Positions 17,489 through 25,372 are shown, numbered from the stretch's first letter. The stretch: DNA of 64,000 nucleotides from Cellulomonas humilata (GCF_030814415.1 NZ_JAUSVB010000001.1:62001-126000); one strand, 5' to 3'. Notes: generated from the letters alone by a model not told the origin. Numbers and translations are program-made.

Positions 17489-17899
17489 CTACCCGGCCGT
17501 GGCCGTCCGGTGCGGCTCGGACTGCCGTCGCAGCAGGTCCGCCACGAGGCCGTCGATGTGGTCGCGGAGGGGCCGGACACCGTCGACGTCCCACGCCGCC
17601 GGGTCGGGCAGCGGCCAGGTCTCGACCCGGGGGTGGGCGGGGAGGTCGAGGCCGGGCTTGAGCGCGATGACGACGTCGGCCTCGGCGGCGATCTCGGCGG
17701 TCAGCCGTCGCGGGACCTCGGCACTCCGGTCGATGCCGACCTCGGCGAGCGAGGCGAGGACGGTCGCGCTGACGGCGTCCTCGGGCTCGGTGCCTGCGGA
17801 GATGATGACGACGTCGCCGCCGGCACGTGCGGCGGCCAGGCCGGCGGCGAGCTGGGAGCGTCCGGCGTTGTGGACGCAGACGAACAGGATCGTCGTCAT
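17489..17899 (-). CDS. arsC: Arsenate reductase (LMW-PTP fold), copy 1
   Basis: A 136-aa protein starting M-T-T-I-L-F-V-C-V-H-N-A-G-R-S. C8 and R14 form the C-X5-R phosphatase-type P-loop that binds arsenate. The aspartate loop is P-L-P-D-P-A-A-W-D. It lacks the second and third cysteines of thioredoxin-linked enzymes, so electrons probably come from mycothiol and mycoredoxin (inference). Its ATG overlaps the stop of the upstream flavoprotein by 4 nt, giving an aquaporin-flavoprotein-ArsC operon. A close copy, which I count as roughly 85-90% identical, lies at 22492-22944. Confidence 0.9.
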   Translation of the reverse strand: MTTILFVCVHNAGRSQLAAGLAAARAGGDVVIISAGTEPEDAVSATVLASLAEVGIDRSAEVPRRLTAEIAAEADVVIALKPGLDLPAHPRVETWPLPDPAAWDVDGVRPLRDHIDGLVADLLRRQSEPHRTATAG

Positions 17900-19275
17900 G
17901 TGAGGTCTCCGGCGTGGTGCACCCAGTCCTGGGTGGCGATCTGGATGGCGTCCCAGGGCGAGCCGAGGGGCGGGGTGTAGGACAGGTCGAGCTGGCTGAT
18001 CGAGTCGACGGACATCTCGTGGAACAACGCGGTGGCGAAGGTGTCGACCCGCTTTGCTACCTGCGTGGTCAGGGAGCCCACGAGCTGCGCCCCGAGCAGT
18101 CGCCCGGTGCTGGTGTCTCCGGTGACCCGCAGGGTGATGGGCTGGGCGCCCGGGTAGTAGCGCTTGTGGTCGTCCGCGCGGGTCTGCGTGGTGAGCGTGG
18201 AGTACGCGGTGGCCGTCGCGTCCGTGTCGCGGAGCCCGGTGCGTGCAACGACGAGGTCGAAGACCTTGACCACCTGGGTCCCGAGGCTGCCGGCGAAACG
18301 CGTGGAGCCGCCGATGGCGTTCTGGCCGGCGACCCGTCCCTGCTTGTGGGCGGTGGTGCCCAGCGGAAGGTAGGTGCGGCCGAGCAGGCGGTGGTGCGTG
18401 ACGACGCAGTCGCCCGCTGCCCACACAGCGTCGAGGCCCGTGCGCATGGACTGGTCGACGTCGACGGCGCCGGCCGGGCCGGTGGTCGCGCCTGCGCGCA
18501 GCAGCAGGTCGGTGTCGGGCCGGACACCGACGACGACGAGGACCAGGTCGACGTCCCAGCCGACCGGCGTGCCGTCAGGTTCGTGGGCGTCGACGTGCAA
18601 GCCACCGCCGGGTCGGGCGGTCAGACCGGTGACCGTGGTGCCGGTGTGGACGTCGACGCCGTGGCGTTCGAGCTCCTCGCGGACGAGTGCCCCGAGCTCG
18701 GGGTCGACGGTGGGCAGGACCTGCGGGAGCCGTTCCACCTGGGTGACGTGGATGCCGCGTGCGGTCAGGCCCTCGGCCATCTCGAGCCCGACGTACCCGG
18801 CCCCGATGATCAGTGCCGTCGCAGGTTCGCGCCGGTCCAGCGTGCGCTCGAGGTCGAGGGTGTCCCCCATCGTGTGCAGCAGATGAACCCCCTGCTCGGG
18901 ACCGAGGCGGTCCAGGCCGTCGATCGGCGGGCGGACGGGGACAGCGCCGGTGCCGACGACGAGCGCGTCGTAGTCGAGCCAGTCGGCCGCCCCGTCGTGC
19001 ACGATCCGGAGCCGGTGCCCGCTGACATCGATGTCGGTGGCGAACGTCTCCAGGCGCAGCCGCATCCCCGTGGCTTCGAGGTCGTCCCGGGTGCGGCGTG
19101 CGAGGTCTCGCCAGTCGGGGACCTCCCGCGAGACGAAGTACGGGATGCCGCAGATCGAGTAGTTCGGGAACGCGTCCGCGACGACCACGGTGACGTCCGT
19201 CGTGTCGTCGAGCTCGCGTGCACGCAGCGCGGCGCTGATGCCGGCGTCGGAGCCGCCGACCACGACGAGTCGCAT
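17896..19275 (-). CDS. FAD/NAD(P)-dependent oxidoreductase, CoA-disulfide reductase-like
   Basis: A 459-aa flavoprotein. The FAD-binding G-G-S-D-A-G-I-S-A motif is at residues 7-15, and the active-site segment N-Y-S-I-C-G-I-P-Y has C42. The NAD(P) site is I-I-G-A-G-Y-V-G-L-E. The second FAD motif is A-A-G-D-C, and a dimerisation domain ends at T-Y-T-P-P-L. A single redox cysteine in S-I-C-G-x-P-Y is the mark of CoA-disulfide reductase, NADH oxidase and persulfide reductase relatives. The start ATG 19275 overlaps the aquaporin stop. Within this operon it may keep a thiol reduced for arsenate reduction. That role is inferred. Confidence 0.85.
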   Translation of the reverse strand: MRLVVVGGSDAGISAALRARELDDTTDVTVVVADAFPNYSICGIPYFVSREVPDWRDLARRTRDDLEATGMRLRLETFATDIDVSGHRLRIVHDGAADWLDYDALVVGTGAVPVRPPIDGLDRLGPEQGVHLLHTMGDTLDLERTLDRREPATALIIGAGYVGLEMAEGLTARGIHVTQVERLPQVLPTVDPELGALVREELERHGVDVHTGTTVTGLTARPGGGLHVDAHEPDGTPVGWDVDLVLVVVGVRPDTDLLLRAGATTGPAGAVDVDQSMRTGLDAVWAAGDCVVTHHRLLGRTYLPLGTTAHKQGRVAGQNAIGGSTRFAGSLGTQVVKVFDLVVARTGLRDTDATATAYSTLTTQTRADDHKRYYPGAQPITLRVTGDTSTGRLLGAQLVGSLTTQVAKRVDTFATALFHEMSVDSISQLDLSYTPPLGSPWDAIQIATQDWVHHAGDLT

Positions 19276-20024
19276 CAGATCACGCCCACGGGCTGGTGGA
19301 CGGTCGCCGCCGCCGGTCCGGTCCGCGCTCGTCGGCTCGGGTAGAACGCGACGACGGCGCCGAGCCCGATCGCGGCGCCGACGACCTGCGCGGCGAGGAA
19401 CGGCGGCACCGAGGCCGGGGCGATGCCGGCGAACGTGTCGGTGAACATCCGCCCGACCGTCACGGCGGGGTTGGCGAACGACGTCGAGGACGTGAACCAG
19501 TACGCCGCGCCGATCCACGCCGCGACGGCGGCGGGAACGAGTGCGGACCGCTCGCTGCGCACGAGGGCGAAGATCACCAGGACGAGTCCGGACGTGGCGA
19601 CGATCTCCCCGATCAGCACCCCCGTACCGGTGCGGTCGGTCGTCGCGATCGCCGGAGAGACGTCGAACATGGCGTTCGCCAGCACCGCTCCCGCGATGCC
19701 GCCGGCGAGCTGCGCCGCGGCGTAGGCCGCGACCTCGAGCGATGGTCGGGCTTGGTCGGTCCCGCGGGCCAGGAGTCGTTCGGCGACGGTCACGACCGGG
19801 TTGAGATGGGCGCCTGAGACGGGGCCGAGCACGACGATCAGGACGACCAGGCCGAACACGGTCGCCAGGGAGTTCGCCAGCAGCTGCAGCCCCACGTCTG
19901 TGGTGAGTCGCTGTGCCATCACCCCGGAGCCCACCACGACGGCGACGAGAAGCGCGGTGCCGACGAGCTCCGCAGCCAGGCGTCGTGGCAGGGGCAAGGG
20001 CTCGGTTGCTGATGCTCGGGTCAC
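19275..20024 (-). CDS. MIP family aquaporin/aquaglyceroporin (AqpS-like)
   Basis: A 249-aa, six-helix channel. The two pore loops carry G-A-H-L-N-P-V-V-T (NPV in place of NPA) and S-F-A-N-P-A-V-T (NPA). Helix 1 is A-E-L-V-G-T-A-L-L. It is the first gene of the operon with a flavoprotein and ArsC, divergent from the ArsR-ArsC fusion 46 bp away. In several ars operons an aquaglyceroporin replaces an ArsB or Acr3 pump and lets arsenite formed by ArsC leave down its gradient. No Acr3 or ArsB gene is present in this window, which favours that role here. Confidence 0.88.
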   Translation of the reverse strand: MTRASATEPLPLPRRLAAELVGTALLVAVVVGSGVMAQRLTTDVGLQLLANSLATVFGLVVLIVVLGPVSGAHLNPVVTVAERLLARGTDQARPSLEVAAYAAAQLAGGIAGAVLANAMFDVSPAIATTDRTGTGVLIGEIVATSGLVLVIFALVRSERSALVPAAVAAWIGAAYWFTSSTSFANPAVTVGRMFTDTFAGIAPASVPPFLAAQVVGAAIGLGAVVAFYPSRRARTGPAAATVHQPVGVI

Positions 20025-20033
20025 GGCGGCATC

Positions 20034-20082
20034 TTGACCTGAGCACAGTCACTCAGTCAATATTGACTCAATGAACATTGAG
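20034..20082. promoter_or_regulatory. Double palindromic operator between aquaporin and ArsR-ArsC genes
   Basis: AGTCAATATTGACT (20055-20068) is a perfect 14-bp palindrome. CTCAATG (20067-20073) and CATTGAG (20076-20082) form a second one that includes the ATG at 20071. TTGACC (20034-20039) and CAATAT (20058-20063, 18-bp spacer) could be the promoter, with the -10 buried in the first palindrome. Binding there would block both divergent operons. Confidence 0.7.
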
Positions 20083-20745
20083 TGGCAGGCGGAGATCGAA
20101 CGGCGTGCTGCCCTGCACGCCGTGCTCGCCGACCCCGGTCGCCTCGCGGTCGTCGAGCTGCTCGCACTGGGCGACCGATCGCCGTCCGAGCTGTCGGCAG
20201 AGCTCGGGATGCCCTCCAACCTGGTCGCGCACCACGTGGGAGTCCTGCTCGAGCACGGCCTGGTCACCCGACGACGGTCCGAGGGCGACCGTCGCCGGAC
20301 CTACGTCCACCTGGCACCCGACGCGGCCGTCGTGCCGGCGGGCTGGATGATGCCGCGACCCGACCGCGTGCTGTTCGTGTGCACCGCCAACTCGGCTCGG
20401 TCCCACCTCGCCGTTGCCCTGTGGCACCGCACGAGCCGCCTGCGCGCCGCGTCCGCCGGGACGCATCCCGCCTCGTCGGTGGCCCCCGGTGCGGTCGCAG
20501 CAGCAGCACGGCACGACCTGTCGCTCGAGGACGCCACCCCTCGGTTGCTCGACGACGTCCGCCGAGACGGCGACCTCGTCGTCACGGTGTGCGACAACGC
20601 CCACGAAGAGATCGGCCCCCTTGCAGACCTGCACTGGTCCGTCCCAGATCCGGTCCCGGCCGGCGACGACGCCGCGTTCGACGCCGCCTTCGACGAGATC
20701 GCCCGCAGGGTCCAGGACCTTGCCCCTCGTGTCGCCCACGCCTGA
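20071..20745 (+). CDS. ArsR-type repressor fused to an arsenate reductase domain
   Basis: A 224-aa protein. Residues 10-90 form an ArsR winged HTH (H-A-V-L-A-D-P-G-R-L-A-V-V-E and S-N-L-V-A-H-H-V-G-V-L) that contains no cysteine. Residues 98-224 form an LMW-PTP arsenate reductase domain with C104-T-A-N-S-A-R110 and a second cysteine, C174, in V-T-V-C-D-N-A-H-E. The usual CVC metalloid site of ArsR is absent, so sensing may use the reductase-domain cysteines. The start ATG lies inside an operator. The next arsC gene follows after 22 bp. ArsR-ArsC fusions are known in actinobacteria; a sensing role for the reductase domain is my inference. Confidence 0.88.
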   Translation: MNIEWQAEIERRAALHAVLADPGRLAVVELLALGDRSPSELSAELGMPSNLVAHHVGVLLEHGLVTRRRSEGDRRRTYVHLAPDAAVVPAGWMMPRPDRVLFVCTANSARSHLAVALWHRTSRLRAASAGTHPASSVAPGAVAAAARHDLSLEDATPRLLDDVRRDGDLVVTVCDNAHEEIGPLADLHWSVPDPVPAGDDAAFDAAFDEIARRVQDLAPRVAHA

Positions 20746-20767
20746 ACGTGTCGAAGGAGACGACGCC

Positions 20768-21424
20768 ATGGCCCCGCACGATCACCCGGATCTCAGCATC
20801 GACCAGCGCCACGCGCTCCTGACGGCCGCCACCCGGCTCTCGACGGAGTTCGCCGGCGTCTTCGGCGTCGAGACCATCGACCGCTTCCTGACGTCCTCCT
20901 ACGACCAGTTCGCCGGTCGCGCGAGGATCCCCCACTACCTGCCGTTGCTCGCCGAGCGGTTCGCCCGGCAGCGCCTGCATGCCCTGGCCAAGGTCGAAGG
21001 CAAGTCCCTCGACGGGCGTCCCGTCGTCGTGTTCCTCTGCGTCCACAACGCCGGGCGGTCGCAGATGGCGCTCGGCTTCCTGCAGCACCACGCCGGCGAG
21101 GCCGCGGTCGGCTGGTCCGGCGGCTCGCAACCAGGCGACGCCATCGAGCTCGGCGCCGTCGCCGCGATGGCCGAGCGCGGCATCGACATCACGAGCGAGT
21201 ACCCCAAACCGTGGACCGACGAGGTCGTGCGCGCCGCCGACGTCGTCATCACCATGGGCTGCGGAGACGCCTGCCCGATCTTCCCCGGCAAGCGATACGA
21301 GGAGTGGGAGCTCGACGACCCGGCCGAGCTCGACCTGACCGGCGTCCGAACGGTGCGCGACGACATCGAGCGACGGGTGCTACGACTTCTGGACTCGCTC
21401 GGCGTCGCCGCCGCAGGGAAGTAG
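20768..21424 (+). CDS. arsC: Arsenate reductase with N-terminal helical domain, three-cysteine type
   Basis: A 218-aa protein. Residues 8-75 are a helical extension (L-S-T-E-F-A-G-V-F-G-V-E-T-I-D-R-F-L) of the kind called a three-helix-bundle dimerisation domain in actinobacterial ArsC. The catalytic domain begins at V-V-V-F-L-C91-V-H-N-A-G-R97. C165 and C169 in M-G-C-G-D-A-C-P provide the redox cascade used by thioredoxin-linked pI258-type enzymes. This makes it mechanistically different from the single-cysteine copies at 17489 and 22492. GAAGGAG lies about 9 nt before ATG 20768. Confidence 0.92.
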   Translation: MAPHDHPDLSIDQRHALLTAATRLSTEFAGVFGVETIDRFLTSSYDQFAGRARIPHYLPLLAERFARQRLHALAKVEGKSLDGRPVVVFLCVHNAGRSQMALGFLQHHAGEAAVGWSGGSQPGDAIELGAVAAMAERGIDITSEYPKPWTDEVVRAADVVITMGCGDACPIFPGKRYEEWELDDPAELDLTGVRTVRDDIERRVLRLLDSLGVAAAGK

Positions 21425-21443
21425 GTCACCCTGTCCTGATCGC

Positions 21444-22367
21444 TCAGGCGCTGGTCGGGGCGAGCGCGAGCTCCGCCGCGGTCGGCGGCACCGCCCCGAG
21501 CCTCGCGATGGTCAGGGCCGCGGCACGCACGGAGCGGACCAGCACCTGCTCCACCACCGGGGCGCCCGACCGCAGCCAGCGCATGCTCACGTCCGCGTCC
21601 CAGCTCAGGGCCGTGTCGATGAGGCTCGACATGAAGGCGTCACCGGCACCGCCCACCTCGTCCGCGTACAGGACCGGCACGGCGGGCACGTCGACGATGC
21701 CGCGCGCGGTGACGGCCGTCGCGCCGCGTGCGCCGCGGGTCAGGACGACGAGGTCGGGACCGCGAGCCACCCAGTCGCGCAGCACGTCGACCGCTGGGAC
21801 GTCCGGGTGGAGGAAGGCCAGGTCGGCCTCGCTCGTCTTGACGATCCCGGCGAGCTGCACGAAGTCGTCGGTCCGACGGACCGCCACTTCCCGCGACACG
21901 ACGAGGGCTGGCTCGACCTTGGCGTCGAACGTGATGAGGGACCGGCCGTGCGCCTGCTCGACGAGGTCCAGGACCGTGCTCGCGCCCGGCTCGAGGTACG
22001 CCGCGAACGACCCGGCATGGACGCACCGGGCGTCGAAGGTCCCGGGGTCGGGCGAGGGCGCCCAGTGGACCCGGAAGTCGCGCGCCGCCGAGCCGTCGAT
22101 CCGCACGACCGCCCGCTGGACGGACGAGGCGACCGGCCCGAACGACGACCCGGAGAGCTGCACGCCCTCGTCGGTCAGGTACGCCGCGATCTCGTCGCCA
22201 CGTTCGTCCGGCCCGAGCGCCGTGTGCAGCACGACGTCCCGCCCCAGCCGGGCGAGGCCCACGGCGATGTTCGCGGCGCTCCCGCCCACGCGCTCGCGGA
22301 TGGTCATGCCGTCGTCGAGGAGGTCCGTCAGGGCCTCGCCGACCACCAGCACGTCATGTGGTCTCAT
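21444..22367 (-). CDS. PfkB family carbohydrate kinase (fructokinase-like)
   Basis: A 307-aa kinase. The N-terminal V-G-E-A-L-T-D-L-L, the glycine motif V-G-G-S-A-A-N-I-A-V-G-L-A-R-L-G and the C-terminal G-G-A-G-D-A-F-M-S-S (anion hole and catalytic Asp) define the ribokinase/PfkB family. The Asp-Thr usually found before G-A-G-D is E-V-G here. The sequence best resembles fructokinases. It faces the preceding arsC gene with 19 bp between the stops and has its own GAGGA site. It separates the two halves of the arsenic island and has no obvious link to arsenic. Confidence 0.82.
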   Translation of the reverse strand: MRPHDVLVVGEALTDLLDDGMTIRERVGGSAANIAVGLARLGRDVVLHTALGPDERGDEIAAYLTDEGVQLSGSSFGPVASSVQRAVVRIDGSAARDFRVHWAPSPDPGTFDARCVHAGSFAAYLEPGASTVLDLVEQAHGRSLITFDAKVEPALVVSREVAVRRTDDFVQLAGIVKTSEADLAFLHPDVPAVDVLRDWVARGPDLVVLTRGARGATAVTARGIVDVPAVPVLYADEVGGAGDAFMSSLIDTALSWDADVSMRWLRSGAPVVEQVLVRSVRAAALTIARLGAVPPTAAELALAPTSA

Positions 22368-22455
22368 CTGTTCCTCGATCCGGGGGCTCTGGCGTCCCGA
22401 GGACCCGGGAGCCTGCTCGAACCGGGCCCCCGGGATGCTCCGTCAAGAGTCACAC

Positions 22456-22472
22456 CTCGCCGTTTCGGCGAG
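22456..22472. terminator. Hairpin between the arsC copy 2 operon and pfkB
   Basis: CTCGCCG (22456-22462) and CGGCGAG (22466-22472) form a 7-bp stem with a TTT loop. It lies 20 bp beyond the arsC stop at 22492. A TTGACG on the minus strand (22441-22446) could be the -35 of pfkB. Confidence 0.45.
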
Positions 22473-22491
22473 ATTTCATCAGGTTGAACAC

Positions 22492-22944
22492 TCAACGACG
22501 CCGCGGCGTTCCCGCCGGCCCTGCCTTTCCTGCCTCCCCGGCGGCGACGGTCCGGTGCTGGTCGGACTCCCGCCGCAGCAGATCGGCCACGAGGCCGTCG
22601 ATGTGCTCGCGGAGCGGTCGGACACCGTCGACGTCCCACTCCGCCGGGTCGGGCAGCGACCACGTCTCGACCCGGTCGTGGGCAGGAAGGTCGAGCCCCG
22701 GCTTGAGGGCGATGACGAGGTCCGCCCCGGCGGCGATCTCGGCGGTCAGCCGGCGCGGGACCTCGGCACGGCGGTCGATGCCGATCTCGGCCAGCGACGC
22801 GAGGACGGTGGCGCTGACGGCCTCGTCCGGGTCCGTGCCCGCCGACGCGATGACGACGTCGTCGCCCGCACGTGCGGCGGCCAGGCCGGCGGCGAGCTGC
22901 GAGCGCCCTGCGTTGTGGACGCAGACGAACAGGATCGTGGTCAT
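22492..22944 (-). CDS. arsC: Arsenate reductase (LMW-PTP fold), copy 2
   Basis: A 150-aa near-duplicate of the protein at 17489. It has the same M-T-T-I-L-F-V-C-V-H-N-A-G-R-S start with C8 and R14, and the same R-R-L-T-A-E-I-A-A core. It differs by about 18 substitutions over 136 residues and by a basic, glycine-rich C-terminal tail of 14 residues. It also lacks resolving cysteines. Its ATG overlaps the stop of the flavoprotein gene by 4 nt, exactly as in copy 1. The last gene of an arsM-small ORF-flavoprotein-arsC operon. Confidence 0.9.
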   Translation of the reverse strand: MTTILFVCVHNAGRSQLAAGLAAARAGDDVVIASAGTDPDEAVSATVLASLAEIGIDRRAEVPRRLTAEIAAGADLVIALKPGLDLPAHDRVETWSLPDPAEWDVDGVRPLREHIDGLVADLLRRESDQHRTVAAGEAGKAGPAGTPRRR

Positions 22945-24338
22945 GTGAGGTCCCCCTGGAGGTCGCCGCTCCGTCCGTGCAGCACACCGGACCGGAAGCC
23001 GAGCACCGGTGCGGTCAACGAGAGGGCGACCGGGCCGGCCGCCGTGCCACAGCATGCCGCCTCCGCGCCGTCGACGGCGGCGTCCGTCGAGCAGACCCCG
23101 GTCGCGGGCAGCTCGAGCTGGACCTCGTCGGCCGAGGTGCGGTCGCCGGCGAGCGCCGCCGCGATCGAGCGGACCTGCTCGTAGCCGGTGGCGAGCAGGA
23201 ACGTCGGCGCGCGGCCGTAGCTCTTCATCCCGACCAGGTAGAACCCCGCATCGGGATGGGCCAGCACGCTCTCGCCGTGCGGCGGGACCGTCCCGCACGA
23301 GTGCAGGTTGGGGTCGATGAGCGGCGCGAGCTCCCGGGGTGCCTCGACGACGGGGTCGAGGTCCAGGCGGATCTCGCGCAGCAGGTCGAGGTCGGGCCGG
23401 AAGCCCGTGGCGTCCACGATCGCGTGCACGTCGAGCCCGATCGGCACGTCGCGTGCGGTCCCCGAGACGTGCACGGTGTCGCCGTCGGGGGCGAGGCGAT
23501 CGATCGAGACCCGCGTCAGGAGGGTCAGAGCACCGGCGTCGACCGCGGCGCGCAGGCGGCTGCCGAGCAGACCCCGGGCGGGCAGCGCGTCGTCGGCGCC
23601 TCCGCCGAACAGCCGACGGGCCGATCCCCCGCGGATGGCCCAGGTGATGGTCGTCCCGGGTTCGTCGCGCGCGAGGTCGACGAGGGCCAGCAGGCTGTTC
23701 GCGGCGGAGTGGCCCATGCCGAGCACGAGGGTGTGCCGGCCGGCGAAGCGTGCACGGTCGGCGCCGCGGACGTCGGGGAGCGGTCCGGTCAGGTAGCTCT
23801 GCGCCTCGGCCTCACCGACGGCAGGCAGACCACCGGAGCCGACGGGGTTGCGGTGCCCGTAGGTCCCCGAGGCATCCAGGACTGCTGCCGCGATGACGTC
23901 GTTGACAGTGCCGTCGGCGGCGATCGTCCGGACGCGGTACGGGCGCCGCTCGCGGCCGAGGGACTGCGTCCGGTCGGCGCCGTCCCGGGAGACGCCGAGG
24001 ACCCGCGTGCCGGTGCGGATGTGCGCGGCGATGGGCGTCGTCGTGGCCAACGGGGTCAGGTAGCGCTCGACGAGATCGGCCCCCGTGGGGAGCTCCTCAA
24101 GATCGGGGGCGACCCAGCCGGTCGCGTCGAGCAGCCGGCGGGCGGCGCCGTCGATCGCGTACCGCCACGGCGAGAACAGACGGATGTGGCCCCACGACGC
24201 GACCGCGGCCCCGACGGAATCGCCCTGCTCCAGGACGAGCGGTTCGAGTCCGCGCTCGCGCAGGTGCGCGGCGGCGGCGAGGCCGACCGGCCCGGCGCCG
24301 ATGACGACGACGGGCAGGTCGGGGTGCTGGATGGTCAT
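22941..24338 (-). CDS. FAD-dependent oxidoreductase of the arsenic operon (ArsO-like candidate)
   Basis: A 465-aa flavoprotein. The FAD site is V-V-V-I-G-A-G-P-V-G-L-A near residue 10. A second nucleotide site, L-V-L-G-M-G-H-S-A-A-N-S, lies around residue 200. The intervening W-G-H-I-R-L-F-S-P-W resembles class B flavin monooxygenases and lone-FAD reductases. The C-terminal tail contains G-V-C-S and A-A-C-C-G, three cysteines that could hold arsenite or act in redox relay. Flavin monooxygenases called ArsO and thioredoxin reductases called ArsT occur in Streptomyces ars operons, and this gene may be of that kind. It sits between arsC and a 66-aa ORF in the arsM operon. Confidence 0.75.
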   Translation of the reverse strand: MTIQHPDLPVVVIGAGPVGLAAAAHLRERGLEPLVLEQGDSVGAAVASWGHIRLFSPWRYAIDGAARRLLDATGWVAPDLEELPTGADLVERYLTPLATTTPIAAHIRTGTRVLGVSRDGADRTQSLGRERRPYRVRTIAADGTVNDVIAAAVLDASGTYGHRNPVGSGGLPAVGEAEAQSYLTGPLPDVRGADRARFAGRHTLVLGMGHSAANSLLALVDLARDEPGTTITWAIRGGSARRLFGGGADDALPARGLLGSRLRAAVDAGALTLLTRVSIDRLAPDGDTVHVSGTARDVPIGLDVHAIVDATGFRPDLDLLREIRLDLDPVVEAPRELAPLIDPNLHSCGTVPPHGESVLAHPDAGFYLVGMKSYGRAPTFLLATGYEQVRSIAAALAGDRTSADEVQLELPATGVCSTDAAVDGAEAACCGTAAGPVALSLTAPVLGFRSGVLHGRSGDLQGDLT

Positions 24339-24363
24339 GCGGATCCTTCGGTCGTGGCGGGAC

Positions 24364-24564
24364 TCAGGCGGGGCAGCAGACGGGCGCGGGGCGGGGTGCG
24401 GGTCGCGCGGCCTGCACCCAGGAGACGAACCGCGTGAGCCGCGGGCGGGGTGCGCGCTCGGTCCTCGCTGTCGCGCGCTCCTCGGCGACGAGCCGCCGAC
24501 GCAGCATCGCGTCGAGCTCGCGCTCGCGCTGCTGGTGGACGACGAAGTACAGGTCGGGGTGCAT
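24364..24564 (-). CDS. 66-aa protein with Cys-Cys tail in the arsM operon
   Basis: The protein starts M-H-P-D-L-Y-F-V-V-H-Q-Q-R-E-R-E-L. It continues with a basic helix rich in Arg and ends A-P-V-C-C-P-A. Its ATG overlaps the arsM stop by one base (ATGA), and 25 bp separate it from the flavoprotein. The M-H-P-D-L...R-E-x-E-L beginning resembles short unnamed actinobacterial proteins I have seen. The terminal cysteine pair near arsenic genes hints at metalloid binding. Function unknown. Confidence 0.65.
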   Translation of the reverse strand: MHPDLYFVVHQQRERELDAMLRRRLVAEERATARTERAPRPRLTRFVSWVQAARPAPRPAPVCCPA

Positions 24565-25304
24565 CAGTCCTCCCTGACGGGCTTGCGGGCGCGCACGACG
24601 GCGCCGTGCATGCCGTCGGCGACCTGGTGGGTGAAGGTGACGTCCGTGTCGACGAACCCGGCGTCGGCCAGGCCGGAGAGGTACTCGGAGCGGGACAGGG
24701 CGCCGGCGATGCAACCGACGTAGGAACCGCGCTCAGCGCGCTGCTCGGGGGTGAGGTGGTCCTCGGCGACGACGTCGGAGATGCCGACCCGGCCCCCGTC
24801 GGCGAGCACCCGGAAGACCTCGCCGAGGACGGCGGACTTGTCGGGCGAGAGGTTGACGACGCAGTTCGAGATGACGACGTCGACAGAGCCGTCCGCGAAC
24901 GGCAGCTCCTCGATGGTGCCCTTGCGGAACTCCACGTTGGTCGCCCCTGCCTTGGCCGCGTTCGCCCGTGCCAGCGCGAGCATCTCGTCGGTCATGTCGA
25001 CGCCGTACGCGAAGCCGGTCGGTCCGACCCGGCGGGCCGACAGCAGCACGTCGATGCCGCCGCCCGAGCCGAGGTCGAGCACCCGCTCCCCCGGCGCGAG
25101 CTCCGCGACCGTGAGGGGGTTGCCGCAGCCGAGCGACGCGGCGACCGCCTCGACGGGGAGGCCCGCGACCTCCGTCGCGTCGTAGAGCGCCTGGCCGAAG
25201 CTCTCGTCCGTGGGGCCGCACGACCCGCCGCAACACCCGTCGTTCGTGGTCTGCACCGCCGCCAAGGCGTAGCGCTGGCGGACCTGCTCGCGGACGTCGT
25301 CCAT
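24564..25304 (-). CDS. arsM: ArsM, arsenite S-adenosylmethionine methyltransferase
   Basis: A 246-aa methyltransferase. The SAM site is V-L-D-L-G-S-G-G-G-I-D. Three cysteines, C60 (S-L-G-C-G-N-P), C148 (S-N-C-V-V-N-L) and C198 (Y-V-G-C-I-A-G-A-L), match the three conserved arsenite-binding cysteines of ArsM enzymes. An N-terminal D-G-C-C-G-G-S-C-G cluster (C24, C25, C29) is also usual. It methylates As(III) to mono- to trimethyl forms. It is first in a minus-strand operon, divergent from arsR across 111 bp, with GAGGAGA before the ATG. Confidence 0.95.
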   Translation of the reverse strand: MDDVREQVRQRYALAAVQTTNDGCCGGSCGPTDESFGQALYDATEVAGLPVEAVAASLGCGNPLTVAELAPGERVLDLGSGGGIDVLLSARRVGPTGFAYGVDMTDEMLALARANAAKAGATNVEFRKGTIEELPFADGSVDVVISNCVVNLSPDKSAVLGEVFRVLADGGRVGISDVVAEDHLTPEQRAERGSYVGCIAGALSRSEYLSGLADAGFVDTDVTFTHQVADGMHGAVVRARKPVRED

Positions 25305-25319
25305 GATGTCTCCTCAGAT

Positions 25320-25335
25320 ATCGATGCGTGTCGAT
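25320..25335. promoter_or_regulatory. Inverted repeat near the arsM start (candidate ArsR operator)
   Basis: ATCGA (25320-25324) and TCGAT (25331-25335) face each other 16-31 bp before the arsM start. They lie in the short region shared with the divergent arsR gene. Confidence 0.4.
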
Positions 25336-25372
25336 GTGTACAGGGCCTGACTCTGCACCAGACATCCATGGG

